A stretch of DNA of 64,000 nucleotides from Actinocrinis puniceicyclus (GTDB lineage Bacteria > Actinomycetota > Actinomycetes > Streptomycetales > Catenulisporaceae), in the NCBI RefSeq assembly GCF_018283645.1, contig NZ_JAGSXH010000013.1, positions 24,038 to 88,037 of the forward strand. The letters are read 5' to 3'. Both the position numbers and the translations under genes were made by a program. The notes below the pieces were generated by a model. The model saw only the letters and a program-made list of their open reading frames with translations, was not told where the DNA came from and searched no databases. Positions 1 to 8,951 of the stretch are shown here, in pieces; within the stretch, counting starts at the first letter, position 1; every line of letters begins with the position of its first letter.

Positions 1-165
1 GTGTGGGCCGGGCTGACCGTGCTGCGCACCCGCGACCCGGCCGCGTTGCGGGCCTGGCTCGGCGGATTCGCCGAGGGCCTGCGGACGAGCGCCGGCCCGC
101 GCCGGCCGATGCGATGGCGTACTGTCTGGCGGATGGCCAGACTCGGCCGGCCGCCGATCATCTGA
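1..165 (+). CDS. C-terminal end of a family 2-like glycosyltransferase (5' truncated by window)
   Basis: Frame 1 is open from the first base to a TGA at 163-165 (54 codons visible). The tail, ending RRPMRWRTVW...LGRPPII, has the 'RRP(M)xWRTVWRxxRLGRPP' look that I associate with C-termini of actinobacterial glycosyltransferases encoded beside polysaccharide ABC exporters. It directly precedes such an exporter here, which supports a role in surface-glycan assembly. No catalytic domain is visible, so the family call rests on the tail and on context. Confidence 0.45.
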   Translation: MWAGLTVLRTRDPAALRAWLGGFAEGLRTSAGPRRPMRWRTVWRMARLGRPPII

Positions 166-202
166 CGGCCATCCGACGGCCATCCGACGGCCATCCGACG
201 GC
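163..202. repeat. 11-bp tandem repeat, 3.5 copies
   Basis: The unit gacggccatcc repeats perfectly from 164, beginning at the stop codon of the upstream gene and ending about 60 bp before the exporter gene. It is a short variable-number-type repeat. No obvious hairpin or operator role. Confidence 0.8.
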
Positions 203-288
203 GCTGAACACCTGCCGCGGCGGGACGGAAACCGGCGGCGGGCCGATTCGGTCAGACTAGTAGGGCGATGAGGGCGAGAAGGGTCGAA

Positions 289-1290
289 GTGAGCGGCACA
301 CAGACAGTCGCGGCCGGGCCGCAGCAGCAGGGCGCGCAGCCGTCCGAGCCGGTCAGCCTGCCCGCCGCCGATCCGGAGTACCAGGAGCTCGGCGGCTCGG
401 GAATGGCGGCCAAGTACGGCCTGGCGATCGCCGGGGCGCGGCCGAACCCGGTCGCGTACGCGCGCCGGCTGTGGGTGGCCAGGCACTTCATCGTGGCCTG
501 GGCGACCGCACGCAACCAGGCGTTGTACTCCGGCTCCCGGCTCGGCCAGCTGTGGCAGGTGCTCACCCCGATCCTCAACGTCGCGGTCTACTACCTGATC
601 TTCGGCATCCTGCTGGGCACCCGGCAGGGCATCCCGGACTTCATCGTCTACCTGGTCGCCGGCGTCTTCATCTTCAACTTCATGCAGACCGCGATGCTCT
701 ACGGCTCGCGGGCGATCAGCGACAACCTGAACCTGATCCGCGCGCTGTACTTCCCCCGCGCCAGCCTGCCCATCGCGATCACGATCATCCAGCTCCAGCA
801 GCTGATGATCGCGATGGTGATCCTCTTCGCGGTGGCGCTGGCCCAGGGCGAGCCGGTCACCTGGCACTGGCTGCTGATCGTCCCGGCGCTGTCCCTGCAG
901 TTCGTCTTCAACACCGGCCTGGCGCTGGTCGTGGCCCGCTTCGGCGCGATCCTCACCGACACCAGCCAGCTGCTGCCCTTCGTCCTGCGCACCTGGATGT
1001 ACGCCTCCGGCGTCTTCTACAGCATCAAGATCATGGTCGGGAAGCACCGCATCCCCGGCGCGGTCACGTGGGTCCTCGACCACAATCCGCCGCTGCTGTT
1101 CATCCAGGTGATCCGCGGCCAGCTGATCAAGGTGCCGGCCACCGGCGATCCGAAGACCGCCACCGGCTACGCCAACGCTATGTTCCTGCCGCCGCACGCC
1201 TGGTTGTGGTTGGTGATCTGGGCGCTCGTCGTCGGCATCGGCGGGTATCTGTACTTCTGGCAGGGTGAGGAGACCTACGGCCGTGGCTGA
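289..1290 (+). CDS. ABC-2 type polysaccharide exporter permease (Wzm-like)
   Basis: Integral membrane half of an ABC exporter for a lipid-linked polysaccharide or teichoic-acid-like glycan. About 333 aa with a hydrophilic N-terminal 60 residues, then the ABC2_membrane pattern: a 'RNQALYSGSRLGQLWQVLTP' amphipathic region followed by about six hydrophobic segments, the last near the C-terminus. GTG at 289 is preferred because gagaaggg lies about 6 bp upstream; an in-frame ATG at 268 has a poorer ribosome site. The stop overlaps the next gene's GTG by 8 bp, so permease and ATPase are co-translated. The substrate cannot be told from sequence. Confidence 0.85.
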   Translation: MSGTQTVAAGPQQQGAQPSEPVSLPAADPEYQELGGSGMAAKYGLAIAGARPNPVAYARRLWVARHFIVAWATARNQALYSGSRLGQLWQVLTPILNVAVYYLIFGILLGTRQGIPDFIVYLVAGVFIFNFMQTAMLYGSRAISDNLNLIRALYFPRASLPIAITIIQLQQLMIAMVILFAVALAQGEPVTWHWLLIVPALSLQFVFNTGLALVVARFGAILTDTSQLLPFVLRTWMYASGVFYSIKIMVGKHRIPGAVTWVLDHNPPLLFIQVIRGQLIKVPATGDPKTATGYANAMFLPPHAWLWLVIWALVVGIGGYLYFWQGEETYGRG

Positions 1291-2158
1291 GCAGTTGATC
1301 CCGGCGGACGGGAAGGTCCTCGTCGACGGCGAGGAACTGACCCGTGAAGAGGCGCTGGAACGCCGGGCCAAACGGCGCGCCGAGGCCGCGCGCAACTCGC
1401 CGACCGTCGTCGTGGAGAACCTGCACGTCCACTACCGGGTCTACGGCGGAAGCGGGGCCACCCGCGGCGCCGCGACCGGTGCGCTCAACCGGATGATCCA
1501 CCGCCGCAAGCACGACGCGCTGCGCGACGTGCACGCGATCAAGGGCATCTCCTTCGTCGCGCGGCGCGGCGAGTCGATCGGCCTGATCGGCTCCAACGGC
1601 TCCGGCAAGTCCACGCTGCTGCGCGCCATCGCGGGCCTGTTGCCGGCCGAGAAGGTCGGCGGCGTCTACACCGACGGCCAGCCGAGCCTGCTGGGCGTGA
1701 ACGCGGCGCTGATGAACGACCTGAGCGGCGAGCGCAACGTCGTGCTCGGCTGCCTGGCGATGGGCCTGCACCCGAACGAGGTCAAGGAGAAGTACCAGTC
1801 GATCATCGAGTTCTCCGGAATCGACGAGAAGTCCCCGAACACCTCGCTGCGCCCGATGAAGACCTACTCTTCCGGGCAGGCCGCGCGGCTGCGTTTCTCC
1901 ATCGCCGCGGTCAAGCTGCACGACGTGCTGCTGATCGACGAGGCGCTGGCCACCGGCGACGCGGGCTTCCAGCGGCGCAGCGAGGAGCGGATCCGTGATC
2001 TGCGACGCAACGCGGGCACCGTGTTCGTGGTCAGCCACTCCCTCAGTTCGGTGCGCGACATCTGCGACCGCGCCATCTGGCTGGAAGCCGGCCTGATCCG
2101 CATGGACGGCGACGTGGACGAGGTCACCGCCGCGTACGAAGCCTGGAGCAACGGCTGA
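1283..2158 (+). CDS. ABC exporter ATPase subunit (Wzt/TagH-like)
   Basis: Nucleotide-binding subunit that energises the upstream permease. About 291 aa. Walker A GSNGSGKST (near residue 110), a variant signature SSGQAARLRFS rather than LSGGQ, and Walker B LLIDEALATGD; the SSGQ-type signature and the 'NDLSGERN' region are typical of polysaccharide-export ATPases. The N-terminal 30 residues are charged. There is no long C-terminal glycan-binding domain as in O-antigen Wzt, which fits a TagH-like exporter. GTG start at 1283 overlaps the permease stop. Confidence 0.9.
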   Translation: MAEQLIPADGKVLVDGEELTREEALERRAKRRAEAARNSPTVVVENLHVHYRVYGGSGATRGAATGALNRMIHRRKHDALRDVHAIKGISFVARRGESIGLIGSNGSGKSTLLRAIAGLLPAEKVGGVYTDGQPSLLGVNAALMNDLSGERNVVLGCLAMGLHPNEVKEKYQSIIEFSGIDEKSPNTSLRPMKTYSSGQAARLRFSIAAVKLHDVLLIDEALATGDAGFQRRSEERIRDLRRNAGTVFVVSHSLSSVRDICDRAIWLEAGLIRMDGDVDEVTAAYEAWSNG

Positions 2159-2163
2159 CCGCC

Positions 2164-3189
2164 ATGGGCATCACGGGAAAGCTGTTCCTGGTGACCCTCG
2201 GCCTGGCCGCGCTGGCGGCCTGCGGCTTGACGCTGTGGCTCTGGCCGCGGCTGGCCCGGCCCGGCGCGCGCCCGGTGGCCGGCCGGATCGGACTGATGCT
2301 CGCCGCCCAGCTCACCGCGGCGCTCGCCGTCGCGGCACTGGCGAACGACCTCTTCGGGTTCTACACCTCATGGAGCGACCTGTTCGGCGTCGCACCGCAG
2401 CGTTATCAGCTCAAGGACTCCGGGGGCGTGCAGCCCGGCGTCAACGCCTCGCAGTTGCACGGCGGCACGACGGCGACCGCGGCGCCCGGTACTTCCCACG
2501 CGCCCGGAAAGGCGGCCGGTGACACGCTCGTCACGACGACACTCGTCGGTCTGCGCAGCGGCATCACGACCCGGCTTCAGGTGTTCCTGCCGCCGCAGTA
2601 CTTCGCCCCCGCCGACACGCGCCGCTACTACCCCGCGATCGTCGTCGACGAATCCGCGGACCCAGGTGTCAGCACCCTGTCGTCCGAACTGATGTCCAGC
2701 GCGGCGCAGCCCGGAGCCGTCGTCGTCATAGTGCGCGGCGACGGGCACCACCCAATCCCCTGCGTCAACCAGGCCGATGCGCCGACCGGAGAGCTGTTCT
2801 GGGGTCAGGACCTGCGTACCGCGGTCGCCGACGCGTACCGCGTGCGGCTGGAGCCGGCCGCGTGGGGGGCGCTGTCGAGCGGATCGGGCAACGCCTGCGC
2901 GCTGTCGCTGGCGGTGGAAGACGCCGGGCGCTATTCGGCGGCGGCCGTGTTCGGCCCGTGGCGGGCTCCCGGGTCGCCGGCCACGACCGGAGGCCCGGCC
3001 TGGTGGCTGCGCAACTATCCGGCGCCGCCCAGCCGTCTGCTGCTGGCAGCCTCCGGCGCGTCGTCGCAGGCCATCCTCGGGCCGGTACGCCCGCCGCTCC
3101 AGGTGACCTCGACGACCGGCCCGACCAGCGAGTACGCCGCGCTCGACTGGCTCGCGCGGACCCTGGCGAACGGCGCCCCGCAGTCATGA
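2164..3189 (+). CDS. Membrane-anchored esterase-like protein, catalytic residues lost
   Basis: 341 aa. Two N-terminal hydrophobic segments (about 5-25 and 40-62) followed by an extracellular alpha/beta-hydrolase-like domain of the esterase-D/mycolyltransferase type ('LQVFLPPQYFAP'). Aligned with its neighbour at 3335-4462, the nucleophile elbow G-D-S-T-G is replaced by S-S-G-S-G, leaving no Ser at the nucleophile position, and the C-terminal G-G-H motif is replaced by G-P-T. It is probably a non-catalytic paralogue, perhaps a partner or binding subunit. Six bases separate it from the exporter ATPase, so it is in the same operon and probably handles or binds the exported glycan. Confidence 0.7.
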   Translation: MGITGKLFLVTLGLAALAACGLTLWLWPRLARPGARPVAGRIGLMLAAQLTAALAVAALANDLFGFYTSWSDLFGVAPQRYQLKDSGGVQPGVNASQLHGGTTATAAPGTSHAPGKAAGDTLVTTTLVGLRSGITTRLQVFLPPQYFAPADTRRYYPAIVVDESADPGVSTLSSELMSSAAQPGAVVVIVRGDGHHPIPCVNQADAPTGELFWGQDLRTAVADAYRVRLEPAAWGALSSGSGNACALSLAVEDAGRYSAAAVFGPWRAPGSPATTGGPAWWLRNYPAPPSRLLLAASGASSQAILGPVRPPLQVTSTTGPTSEYAALDWLARTLANGAPQS

Positions 3190-3338
3190 AAACCAGCAAC
3201 GTCGCGAACGCGGCGATGATGAGCGCGGAGAGGATCGAGGCCCCCGGCGCGCCCATTCCCGCGCCCGTCGCCACCTACAGGCCGGTCCCCGCTTACGGGC
3301 CGGTCCCCGCGACCACGGCCGCGGGGCCGCCGCGATGA
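3186..3338 (+). CDS. 50-aa Pro/Ala-rich protein coupled at both ends (ATGA...ATGA)
   Basis: The ATG at 3186 overlaps the upstream stop (ATGA at 3186-3189) and its own TGA at 3336-3338 overlaps the next gene's ATG (ATGA at 3335-3338). The product starts MKTSNVANAAMMSAERIEAP and has a C-terminal half rich in P, V, A and Y (YRPVPAYGPVP). It is soluble, with no membrane segment, and I recognise no family. The perfect two-sided coupling between two paralogous esterase-like genes argues that it is translated; it may also be only a relay for ribosomes. Confidence 0.55.
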   Translation: MKTSNVANAAMMSAERIEAPGAPIPAPVATYRPVPAYGPVPATTAAGPPR

Positions 3339-4462
3339 ACCTCACCGGCCTTCCCCTCCTCGTACTGCTCATGGTGCTGACCGTCGCGGTCTTCGCCGCC
3401 GCGGTCCGCTTCTGGCCGAGATTCGCCGGCCGCGGTTCGCGCGCCCTCACCGGGCGGATCGGTGCGCTCGTGCTCACCCAGCTGCTGCTGCTCGCCACGG
3501 CGCTGGCCGCCGCGAACAACTACTTCGGCTTCTACACCTCGTGGCGCGCCCTGGCCGCGGTCGCGACGGGCCGCTACTCCGCCCCGGCGCCCGCGCCGCT
3601 CGGCGCGGACATCACGGTCAACAGCCACAGCAGCCTGCCGATAGCGGGTGGCGCCGAGCCCGCTCAGGGCGGCCGGCTCGACGACGTCACCGTCCACGGC
3701 CGGCTGACCGGCCTGTCCGCGCACGCGCTGATCTACCTGCCGCCGCAGTACTTCCAGTCCGGCTTCAGCAACACCCTGTTCCCGGTCGCGATAGTGTCCA
3801 GCGGCTACCCCGGCGACGTGACCAAGCTCGTCACGCTGCTGCGCTACCCGGCCCGCCTGGTGGACGGCATCCGGGCCGGGCAGGACAAGCCGATGGTGCT
3901 GGTGATGATGTCGCCGATGATCATCCCCGGCCGCGACACCGAGTGCACCGACGTGGCCGGCGGCGGCCCGCGCGCCGGCGAGTTCTGGTCCGTGGACGTC
4001 ACCACGGCCGTCGAGCGCGCCTACCGGGTCAGCCGCCGGGCCTCCGGCTGGGGGCTGGTCGGCGATTCCACGGGCGGCTACTGCGCGCTGAAGCTGGCGA
4101 TGCTCGACTCGGACCGGTTCTCCGCGGCGGCGAGCCTGTCAGGCTACTTCGACGCATTGCAGGACTCGACGACCGGCGACCTGTACGGCGGGGACCCGGT
4201 CTTCCGGCAGCACAACGACCTGCTGTGGCGCATCGAGCACCTGCCCGCGCCGCCGATCGCCGCGCTGCTGACCACCAGCCGCACCGGGGAGTCGAACTAC
4301 GCGCCCACGCTGCGGTTCGTCCGCGACGCCAAGCCGCCGATGCGAGTATCGACCCTGATAAGAGCCTCCGGCGGCCACAACTTCAACACCTGGAACGCCG
4401 AGGTGCCCGCCGCGCTGCAGTGGCTCAGCACCCATCTGGTCCCTGCGAGCGCCGGAAGCTGA
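3335..4462 (+). CDS. Membrane-anchored esterase / mycolyltransferase-like hydrolase
   Basis: 375 aa. Two N-terminal membrane segments (about 5-25, 43-62), then an alpha/beta-hydrolase domain facing outward. Nucleophile elbow GDSTGG with Ser near residue 245 and a C-terminal SGGHNFNTW with His near residue 348, as in esterase-D/antigen-85-like enzymes. Paralogue of the product of 2164-3189: same topology and the same 'IYLPPQYF' and 'GFYTSW' motifs, but with an intact active site. It likely acts on acylated glycans or lipids exported by the upstream ABC system. The substrate is not inferable. Confidence 0.75.
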   Translation: MNLTGLPLLVLLMVLTVAVFAAAVRFWPRFAGRGSRALTGRIGALVLTQLLLLATALAAANNYFGFYTSWRALAAVATGRYSAPAPAPLGADITVNSHSSLPIAGGAEPAQGGRLDDVTVHGRLTGLSAHALIYLPPQYFQSGFSNTLFPVAIVSSGYPGDVTKLVTLLRYPARLVDGIRAGQDKPMVLVMMSPMIIPGRDTECTDVAGGGPRAGEFWSVDVTTAVERAYRVSRRASGWGLVGDSTGGYCALKLAMLDSDRFSAAASLSGYFDALQDSTTGDLYGGDPVFRQHNDLLWRIEHLPAPPIAALLTTSRTGESNYAPTLRFVRDAKPPMRVSTLIRASGGHNFNTWNAEVPAALQWLSTHLVPASAGS

Positions 4463-4529
4463 ACCCCGCGGCGGCGCGGGGCCGGGGCGCTCGCACGCGG
4501 CCGGGCCGCAGGCTCTACGATCAGGGATC

Positions 4530-6512
4530 GTGGTGCACCCAGGGCGGGGATCCGAGCAGGCCGACGGGCCGGCTTCGGGGCCCGACGCTACCGCCGCTCG
4601 GCCGCCGGAAGCCCCGAAGGAGGGGGAAGCGCCACCCGGCGCCGGTCCTGGACCAGCGCCGGACCTCGCGGAGCCGGCGCATGCTCAAGGACTTCGGCAA
4701 CGTCATCGCAGACGCCGGTTCGGCGACCCCGCGGCCCCGAGACCGGTCGAGAAGCCCAGCGAGTACATCGTGTGCGGCGCCAACACACTGGCGTACCGCC
4801 TCGTCGCGGAGCTGACGGAACTGTACGAGGTCTCCGTCGTCGCGATCGTGCCCAACCGGGACCGCGACCACGCGCCGCAGATCACGAAGATCCTCGGTGA
4901 GGGCTCGGTGATCGCGGTGCCCGCCATCACCGAGGAGGCGCTGCGCGCCGCAGGGGTCGTCGTCGCCCGCGGAATCGCGCTCGTCGACGGCGACGACCAG
5001 AGCAACATCCACACCGCGCTGCGCGCCCAGGCCCTCAACTCCGGGATCCGCGTCGCGCTGCGGATGTACAACCAGCGCCTCGGCAAGCACGTCGAGCGGC
5101 TGCTGAACGACTGCGCCGCACTCTCCCGTTCCGCGACCGCGGCGCCCGCGTTCGTCAACGCCGCGCTGCGCCGGCCGAACTCGGTGCAGGTGGGCACGCG
5201 TTCCGTGAGCGTCGAGATCGGCCTCGGCGGCGATCCGGCGGACTTCCTGTGCACGATCGCGGACCGGATCGACAAGCAGGACCTGGCCCGTATGCGGCTG
5301 CTGCCGGACGCGCCCGGCCCGGCGGCGACCTGGATCAGCGAAGTGGCGCGCAATCCGCCCGTCGCGCCCGGTGGGGCCGGCGCCTTCGCCTTCACTCCCG
5401 CCGGGACGCCGGTCGCCGCCCCGCCGCCGGGTACGCGCGCCGTGCTGCGTTTCCTCGACGGGGTGCGACCCCACACGCCGGCCTGGTACTCGCGGCTGCG
5501 CTGGCGCATCGTGGATCTGCGCCGGCTGCTCAGCGCGAACCAGCTGAGCCGGGTCTTCCTCGGCGCGTTCGCCGCCGTGCTCGCGTCCTTCTTCGTGGTC
5601 TGGTACCTGAACGGGCACCTCGCCTGGGCGATCTACGACACCCTGCTCGACATGGCCGGCGCGGCGCAGCCCGACGTCCTCGGGCAGCCGAGTCAGACGG
5701 GCGGCGCATGGCAGCGCGCGGCGCAGGTGGTGACCACCTTCTGCGGCATCATGTTCATCCCCGCGATCACCGCGATCATGTTGGATGCGCTGGCCCGGGG
5801 CCGCGCCGGGCTGGCCCGCCGGCCGAGCGCCGGCGTACGCGGCCACGTCGTCGTGTTCGGGCTCGGCAACGTCGGCACTCGTGTCGCGACCTTGATCCAC
5901 CGGCTCGGCATTCCGGTGGTCTGCATCGAACGGGACCCCACCGCGCGCGGCATCGCGGCGGTCCGCGGCATGGAGATCCCGGTGCTCGTCGGCGAGGCGC
6001 CGCTGGAGGACCAGCTGCGCAAGGCCCGCGTTCACCGCAGTCGCGCCGTGCTCGCCCTCACCGGCGACGACGCGGCGAACCTGGAGGCGGCGCTCGAAGC
6101 CAGAGCGCTGGCCCCGGACGTGCGTGTCGTACTGCGCCTCTTCGACGACGACTTCGCCACGCAGGTCTACCGCACCTTCACGAACGCGGCGTCCCGCTCG
6201 GTCTCCTACCTCGCCGCCCCGGCCTTCGCCGCGGCCCTGATGGGCCGGGAGGTGCTCGGCACGCTCTCGGTGTACCGGCACGTGGTGTTGGTCGCGGAGT
6301 TCGTCACCGAGGCCGGCTCGGACCTGGTCGGCAAGCCGATACACGAGGTCGAAGTCCCCGGCGAGGTGCGCGTCATCGCCGTGCGGGCCAAGGGCGCCCG
6401 TGACTACGCGTGGAGGCTGGATCGCTCGCGCTGCTTCGCCGAGGGGGACAAGTACGTGCTGTTGACCACGCGCGCCGGGCTCGGCCGCCACACCAGCCGC
6501 GTCGCCGCTTAA
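4530..6512 (+). CDS. Membrane protein with two TrkA_N/RCK-like NAD-binding domains
   Basis: About 660 aa. Pro-rich N-terminus (1-75), first Rossmann-like domain (about 78-200, 'YIVCGANTLAYRLVAEL'), a linker, two hydrophobic segments (about 345-375 and 395-425), then a second TrkA_N domain with FGLGNVGTR (about 440-560) and a TrkA_C-like tail. The architecture resembles K+-channel/RCK or CASTOR-like actinobacterial proteins, but no TVGYGD filter is visible between the membrane segments, so ion conduction is unproven. GTG start at 4530; a second in-frame GTG follows at once. Likely monocistronic. Confidence 0.75.
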   Translation: MVHPGRGSEQADGPASGPDATAARPPEAPKEGEAPPGAGPGPAPDLAEPAHAQGLRQRHRRRRFGDPAAPRPVEKPSEYIVCGANTLAYRLVAELTELYEVSVVAIVPNRDRDHAPQITKILGEGSVIAVPAITEEALRAAGVVVARGIALVDGDDQSNIHTALRAQALNSGIRVALRMYNQRLGKHVERLLNDCAALSRSATAAPAFVNAALRRPNSVQVGTRSVSVEIGLGGDPADFLCTIADRIDKQDLARMRLLPDAPGPAATWISEVARNPPVAPGGAGAFAFTPAGTPVAAPPPGTRAVLRFLDGVRPHTPAWYSRLRWRIVDLRRLLSANQLSRVFLGAFAAVLASFFVVWYLNGHLAWAIYDTLLDMAGAAQPDVLGQPSQTGGAWQRAAQVVTTFCGIMFIPAITAIMLDALARGRAGLARRPSAGVRGHVVVFGLGNVGTRVATLIHRLGIPVVCIERDPTARGIAAVRGMEIPVLVGEAPLEDQLRKARVHRSRAVLALTGDDAANLEAALEARALAPDVRVVLRLFDDDFATQVYRTFTNAASRSVSYLAAPAFAAALMGREVLGTLSVYRHVVLVAEFVTEAGSDLVGKPIHEVEVPGEVRVIAVRAKGARDYAWRLDRSRCFAEGDKYVLLTTRAGLGRHTSRVAA

Positions 6513-6574
6513 GGCCCGACCAGAAGTAATCGCGTGCCCGGCCGCAACCCCGATGGACACATTCCCGAACGCGG

Positions 6575-7183
6575 CTAGCCGAGGGCGCCCCAGGCCTCCG
6601 GGCTGTGCCGCTCGGCGTGTGAGAGCGCGAACCGCGCGTCGTCGGCCGCCGCCTGCCGAACCCGGTCAGTACCCTCATACGCCGCAAGCTCGATCAGCAT
6701 CCTGAGTATCGCGACGTGCGCGTCGGTCAACGAAGAACTCCGCTCATCGCCGCTCACGTTCCCGACCATCAGATACTCGCCGGTGCTGCACCCGAAGTTG
6801 CCCGTGGTGAGGGCGCCCTGCCGCGCGCCGGGCAGAAAGTGCCACGCCTCCGCCTCGATCGCCTGGGAGATGTAGTGCCCTCCCAGCGGATCCAGCATCC
6901 GCTGGTCGCGGCGCCCCGGCAGCCGCGGTTTCACCAGGTGCAGGTCGCACACGTAAAGCTCGCAGGTCCCGGTCTCCACCGTGTCAGACCACGTGGAGAG
7001 CCCGGCGGCCCCGTTCAACCCGCTCGCCGCCTCGATCAACTCCACCGCGCTCGGCGCCGAGTGCAGGTCGTACTGCCCGCACGCCTCCGGTGCCGAGAAC
7101 GGCACGGTGCCGCCACTCGCGAACAGCGCCCTGATCACCCGCAGACTGCTGTCGTACGCCTCCTGAATCACACCGCGCGGCAC
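6575..7183 (-). CDS. Conserved-looking hypothetical protein
   Basis: 202 aa, soluble, acidic, no membrane segment or signal peptide. It contains several Cys (ETGTCELYVCDLHLV, NFGCSTGEYL) and an Ala-rich helical C-terminus. I do not recognise a family. It is convergent with the TrkA_N gene and divergent from the membrane pseudogene at 7.2 kb. Base composition and codon bias fit a real gene better than the overlapping plus-strand frames. Confidence 0.55.
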   Translation of the reverse strand: MPRGVIQEAYDSSLRVIRALFASGGTVPFSAPEACGQYDLHSAPSAVELIEAASGLNGAAGLSTWSDTVETGTCELYVCDLHLVKPRLPGRRDQRMLDPLGGHYISQAIEAEAWHFLPGARQGALTTGNFGCSTGEYLMVGNVSGDERSSSLTDAHVAILRMLIELAAYEGTDRVRQAAADDARFALSHAERHSPEAWGALG

Positions 7184-7236
7184 CGGTTCGTCGTCGCCCA
7201 GCGGCCGGCGCCGGATCCGGCACGCCGCGTTCGTCG

Positions 7237-7963
7237 TCGCGTGGGGCGGGCGCCTTGCTGGCCGTCGGCGCGAAGAACGAGACGATCACGCTGCTGGTCG
7301 CGCTGGGGCTGGCGCTCGGGACGCGCCGGTTCGAGACCGGACGCCTGCGTGGCCGCGTGGGCGCGCGGAAGCACGAACTGGTGGAGTCCGCATCCGGTCG
7401 AGTTGGACCCGATGTACGCGCGCTACCGCAGCCGGCTCAGCCGGGCGAACCTCGCCCGCTACCTCGCCACGCAACCGGCACTGGATGCGCGCGTCTTCGC
7501 CGGCGGCGCGGGCGCGTGCCTGAGCTTCCGCAACACGAACATCGGCACGTACCCGATGCACGCCGGATACACCCCGGAGAGTCAGGAGTGCCGCTCCTGT
7601 CTGCTTCAGGACACGGCGCACGCGTTGAAGTGGAATGGCTTTTCCGGCGTGCTCGTGTACTGGCTGGCCTGCTTCGCCGCTGCGGGATGGCCGATCGCCA
7701 GGTCGGTGCCCGGAGGCCGACGCAGGGCGTTCGGCCTGGTCGGCTTGGCACTGATCGGCTGCACCGTGGTGCAGTACACGACTGCCGTATACGGCGAGGG
7801 CGACGAGGTCACCAAGCACTTGTCGCCGGCGTTGTTCGCCGCCGCTCTCGCGCCCGTGTGGCTCGTGGCCGGTGCGTTCCAGCAGCGTCGCGCGCGGCCC
7901 GTCGTGGTCGCGCCCCGGCGCGCATCATCACTCTTGTGGCGGACCACCGCGTCCCTGCGGTAG
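7237..7963 (+). pseudogene. Truncated, frameshifted polytopic membrane protein
   Basis: Coding potential switches frame near 7380-7410. The first part reads a hydrophobic segment (VGAKNETITLLVALGLALG, about 7255-7320). The second, in the +2 frame from about 7397 (possible ATG 7412), reads ELDPMYARYRSRLSRANL and then three hydrophobic segments ending in AVYGEGDEVTKHL. Together they look like the C-terminal third of a large membrane protein of the GT-C/glycan type whose N-terminus is missing. The frameshift could be a sequencing error, but no N-terminal part exists upstream, so it is decayed either way. Confidence 0.55.
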
Positions 7964-8029
7964 AAGGTTCGGCCTCGGTGGCGCAATCTGGAGTTGATCG
8001 GCTCCGGCGATGAATGTCCGAGGTGCTCT

Positions 8030-8587
8030 ATGGCCGACACGCCGCCCGATGACTGGAGTTCGTCGCAAGTCGGCTGGGGCGTCGCGCCTCCACTGCGCGG
8101 CTCGGGGTTTTGGGCAGGACAGCCGACCGGTGACGAGCCGTGGTCGCAGTCGCAGTCCCAGCCGCCGCGGCAGTCGCAGCCGTATGCGCTTCCCACCCCG
8201 CCCCGGCGCAGGTGGCCGTGGATCCTGCTCGGTGTGCTGCTGCCGGCAGTCGGCGGGTGCGTCGCCACGATCGTCGCGTTGACCGCAGGTGTCCACGGGA
8301 CCGCCAAGACGGAGCACGTACTGTTCAAGGTGACCGGCGACGCGAAGTCCGTGACGGTCGTCTACACGACGTGGAACAACGAGACCGCGTCGACCGACCA
8401 GCGGCGCGTGACCCTTCCGTGGACGACGGCGGAGAGCACCGACGGGCTGCTGAAAGGCGGCATGCTGACCGTGATCGTCGGCGTCGGAGGCGGCACCGCA
8501 ACCTGCTCGGTGGCCGTCGACGACGGCGCGCCGAAGACGGCGACCGCCAGCGGAGCGTTCTCCACCACGACCTGCCAGCTCGGTTAG
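8030..8587 (+). CDS. Single-pass secreted/anchored protein, MmpS-like C-terminal domain
   Basis: 185 aa. Cytoplasmic N-terminus rich in Q, S and P (about 1-60), one transmembrane helix (WILLGVLLPAVGGCVATIVAL, about 63-85), then an extracellular beta-rich domain with a Cys pair (TCSVAVDDGA ... TTTCQLG). Layout and the 'VTVVYTTWNNE' strand resemble MmpS/DUF4307-type extracytoplasmic domains. The ATG at 8030 is chosen because upstream codons in the frame look non-coding. No operon partner. Confidence 0.6.
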   Translation: MADTPPDDWSSSQVGWGVAPPLRGSGFWAGQPTGDEPWSQSQSQPPRQSQPYALPTPPRRRWPWILLGVLLPAVGGCVATIVALTAGVHGTAKTEHVLFKVTGDAKSVTVVYTTWNNETASTDQRRVTLPWTTAESTDGLLKGGMLTVIVGVGGGTATCSVAVDDGAPKTATASGAFSTTTCQLG

Positions 8588-8951
8588 CGAGCTGGCTGGC
8601 CGTCGCCAGAGCGACGACTGATGCGACAGCCGAAGCCGAGTCGACATCATCGGAGCCGACGGCAAGCTCACTGCGTTGGTCGGTTACTGACGGGCCGTCG
8701 ATCCGCGAGCCGCGTTCGCATCGGACCGAGAAGGCGGCACTCAACTGCCAGCACGCGGCGGCTGGTCGTGCCCGATGGCCGTCGCTGGAATTCAGGTACC
8801 GGGTCGACCGGCTCGGCCTGGTCGGCAACCCGCTCGCCATCGCTGTGATGCTCGCTGCTTTAGTTCGCGGCTTGCCGTGTTGCTCCGGCGCCCAGTAGCT
8901 TCGGCTGACAGGCTTTGCAGTGACAACGGGCTCGCGCACCGTAGGGGAACC
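8588..8951. other. 364-bp stretch without a convincing gene
   Basis: All frames are short and show poor codon bias. The region ends with the good ribosome site aggggaacc just before the next ATG. No hairpin with a T tract or repeat noticed. Confidence 0.5.

Noticed and set aside
4521..6560. A 679-codon open frame on the minus strand opposite the TrkA_N gene.
   Set aside because: Antisense shadow in high-GC DNA: Arg/His/Gly-rich, no domains, whereas the plus-strand gene has clear Rossmann motifs.
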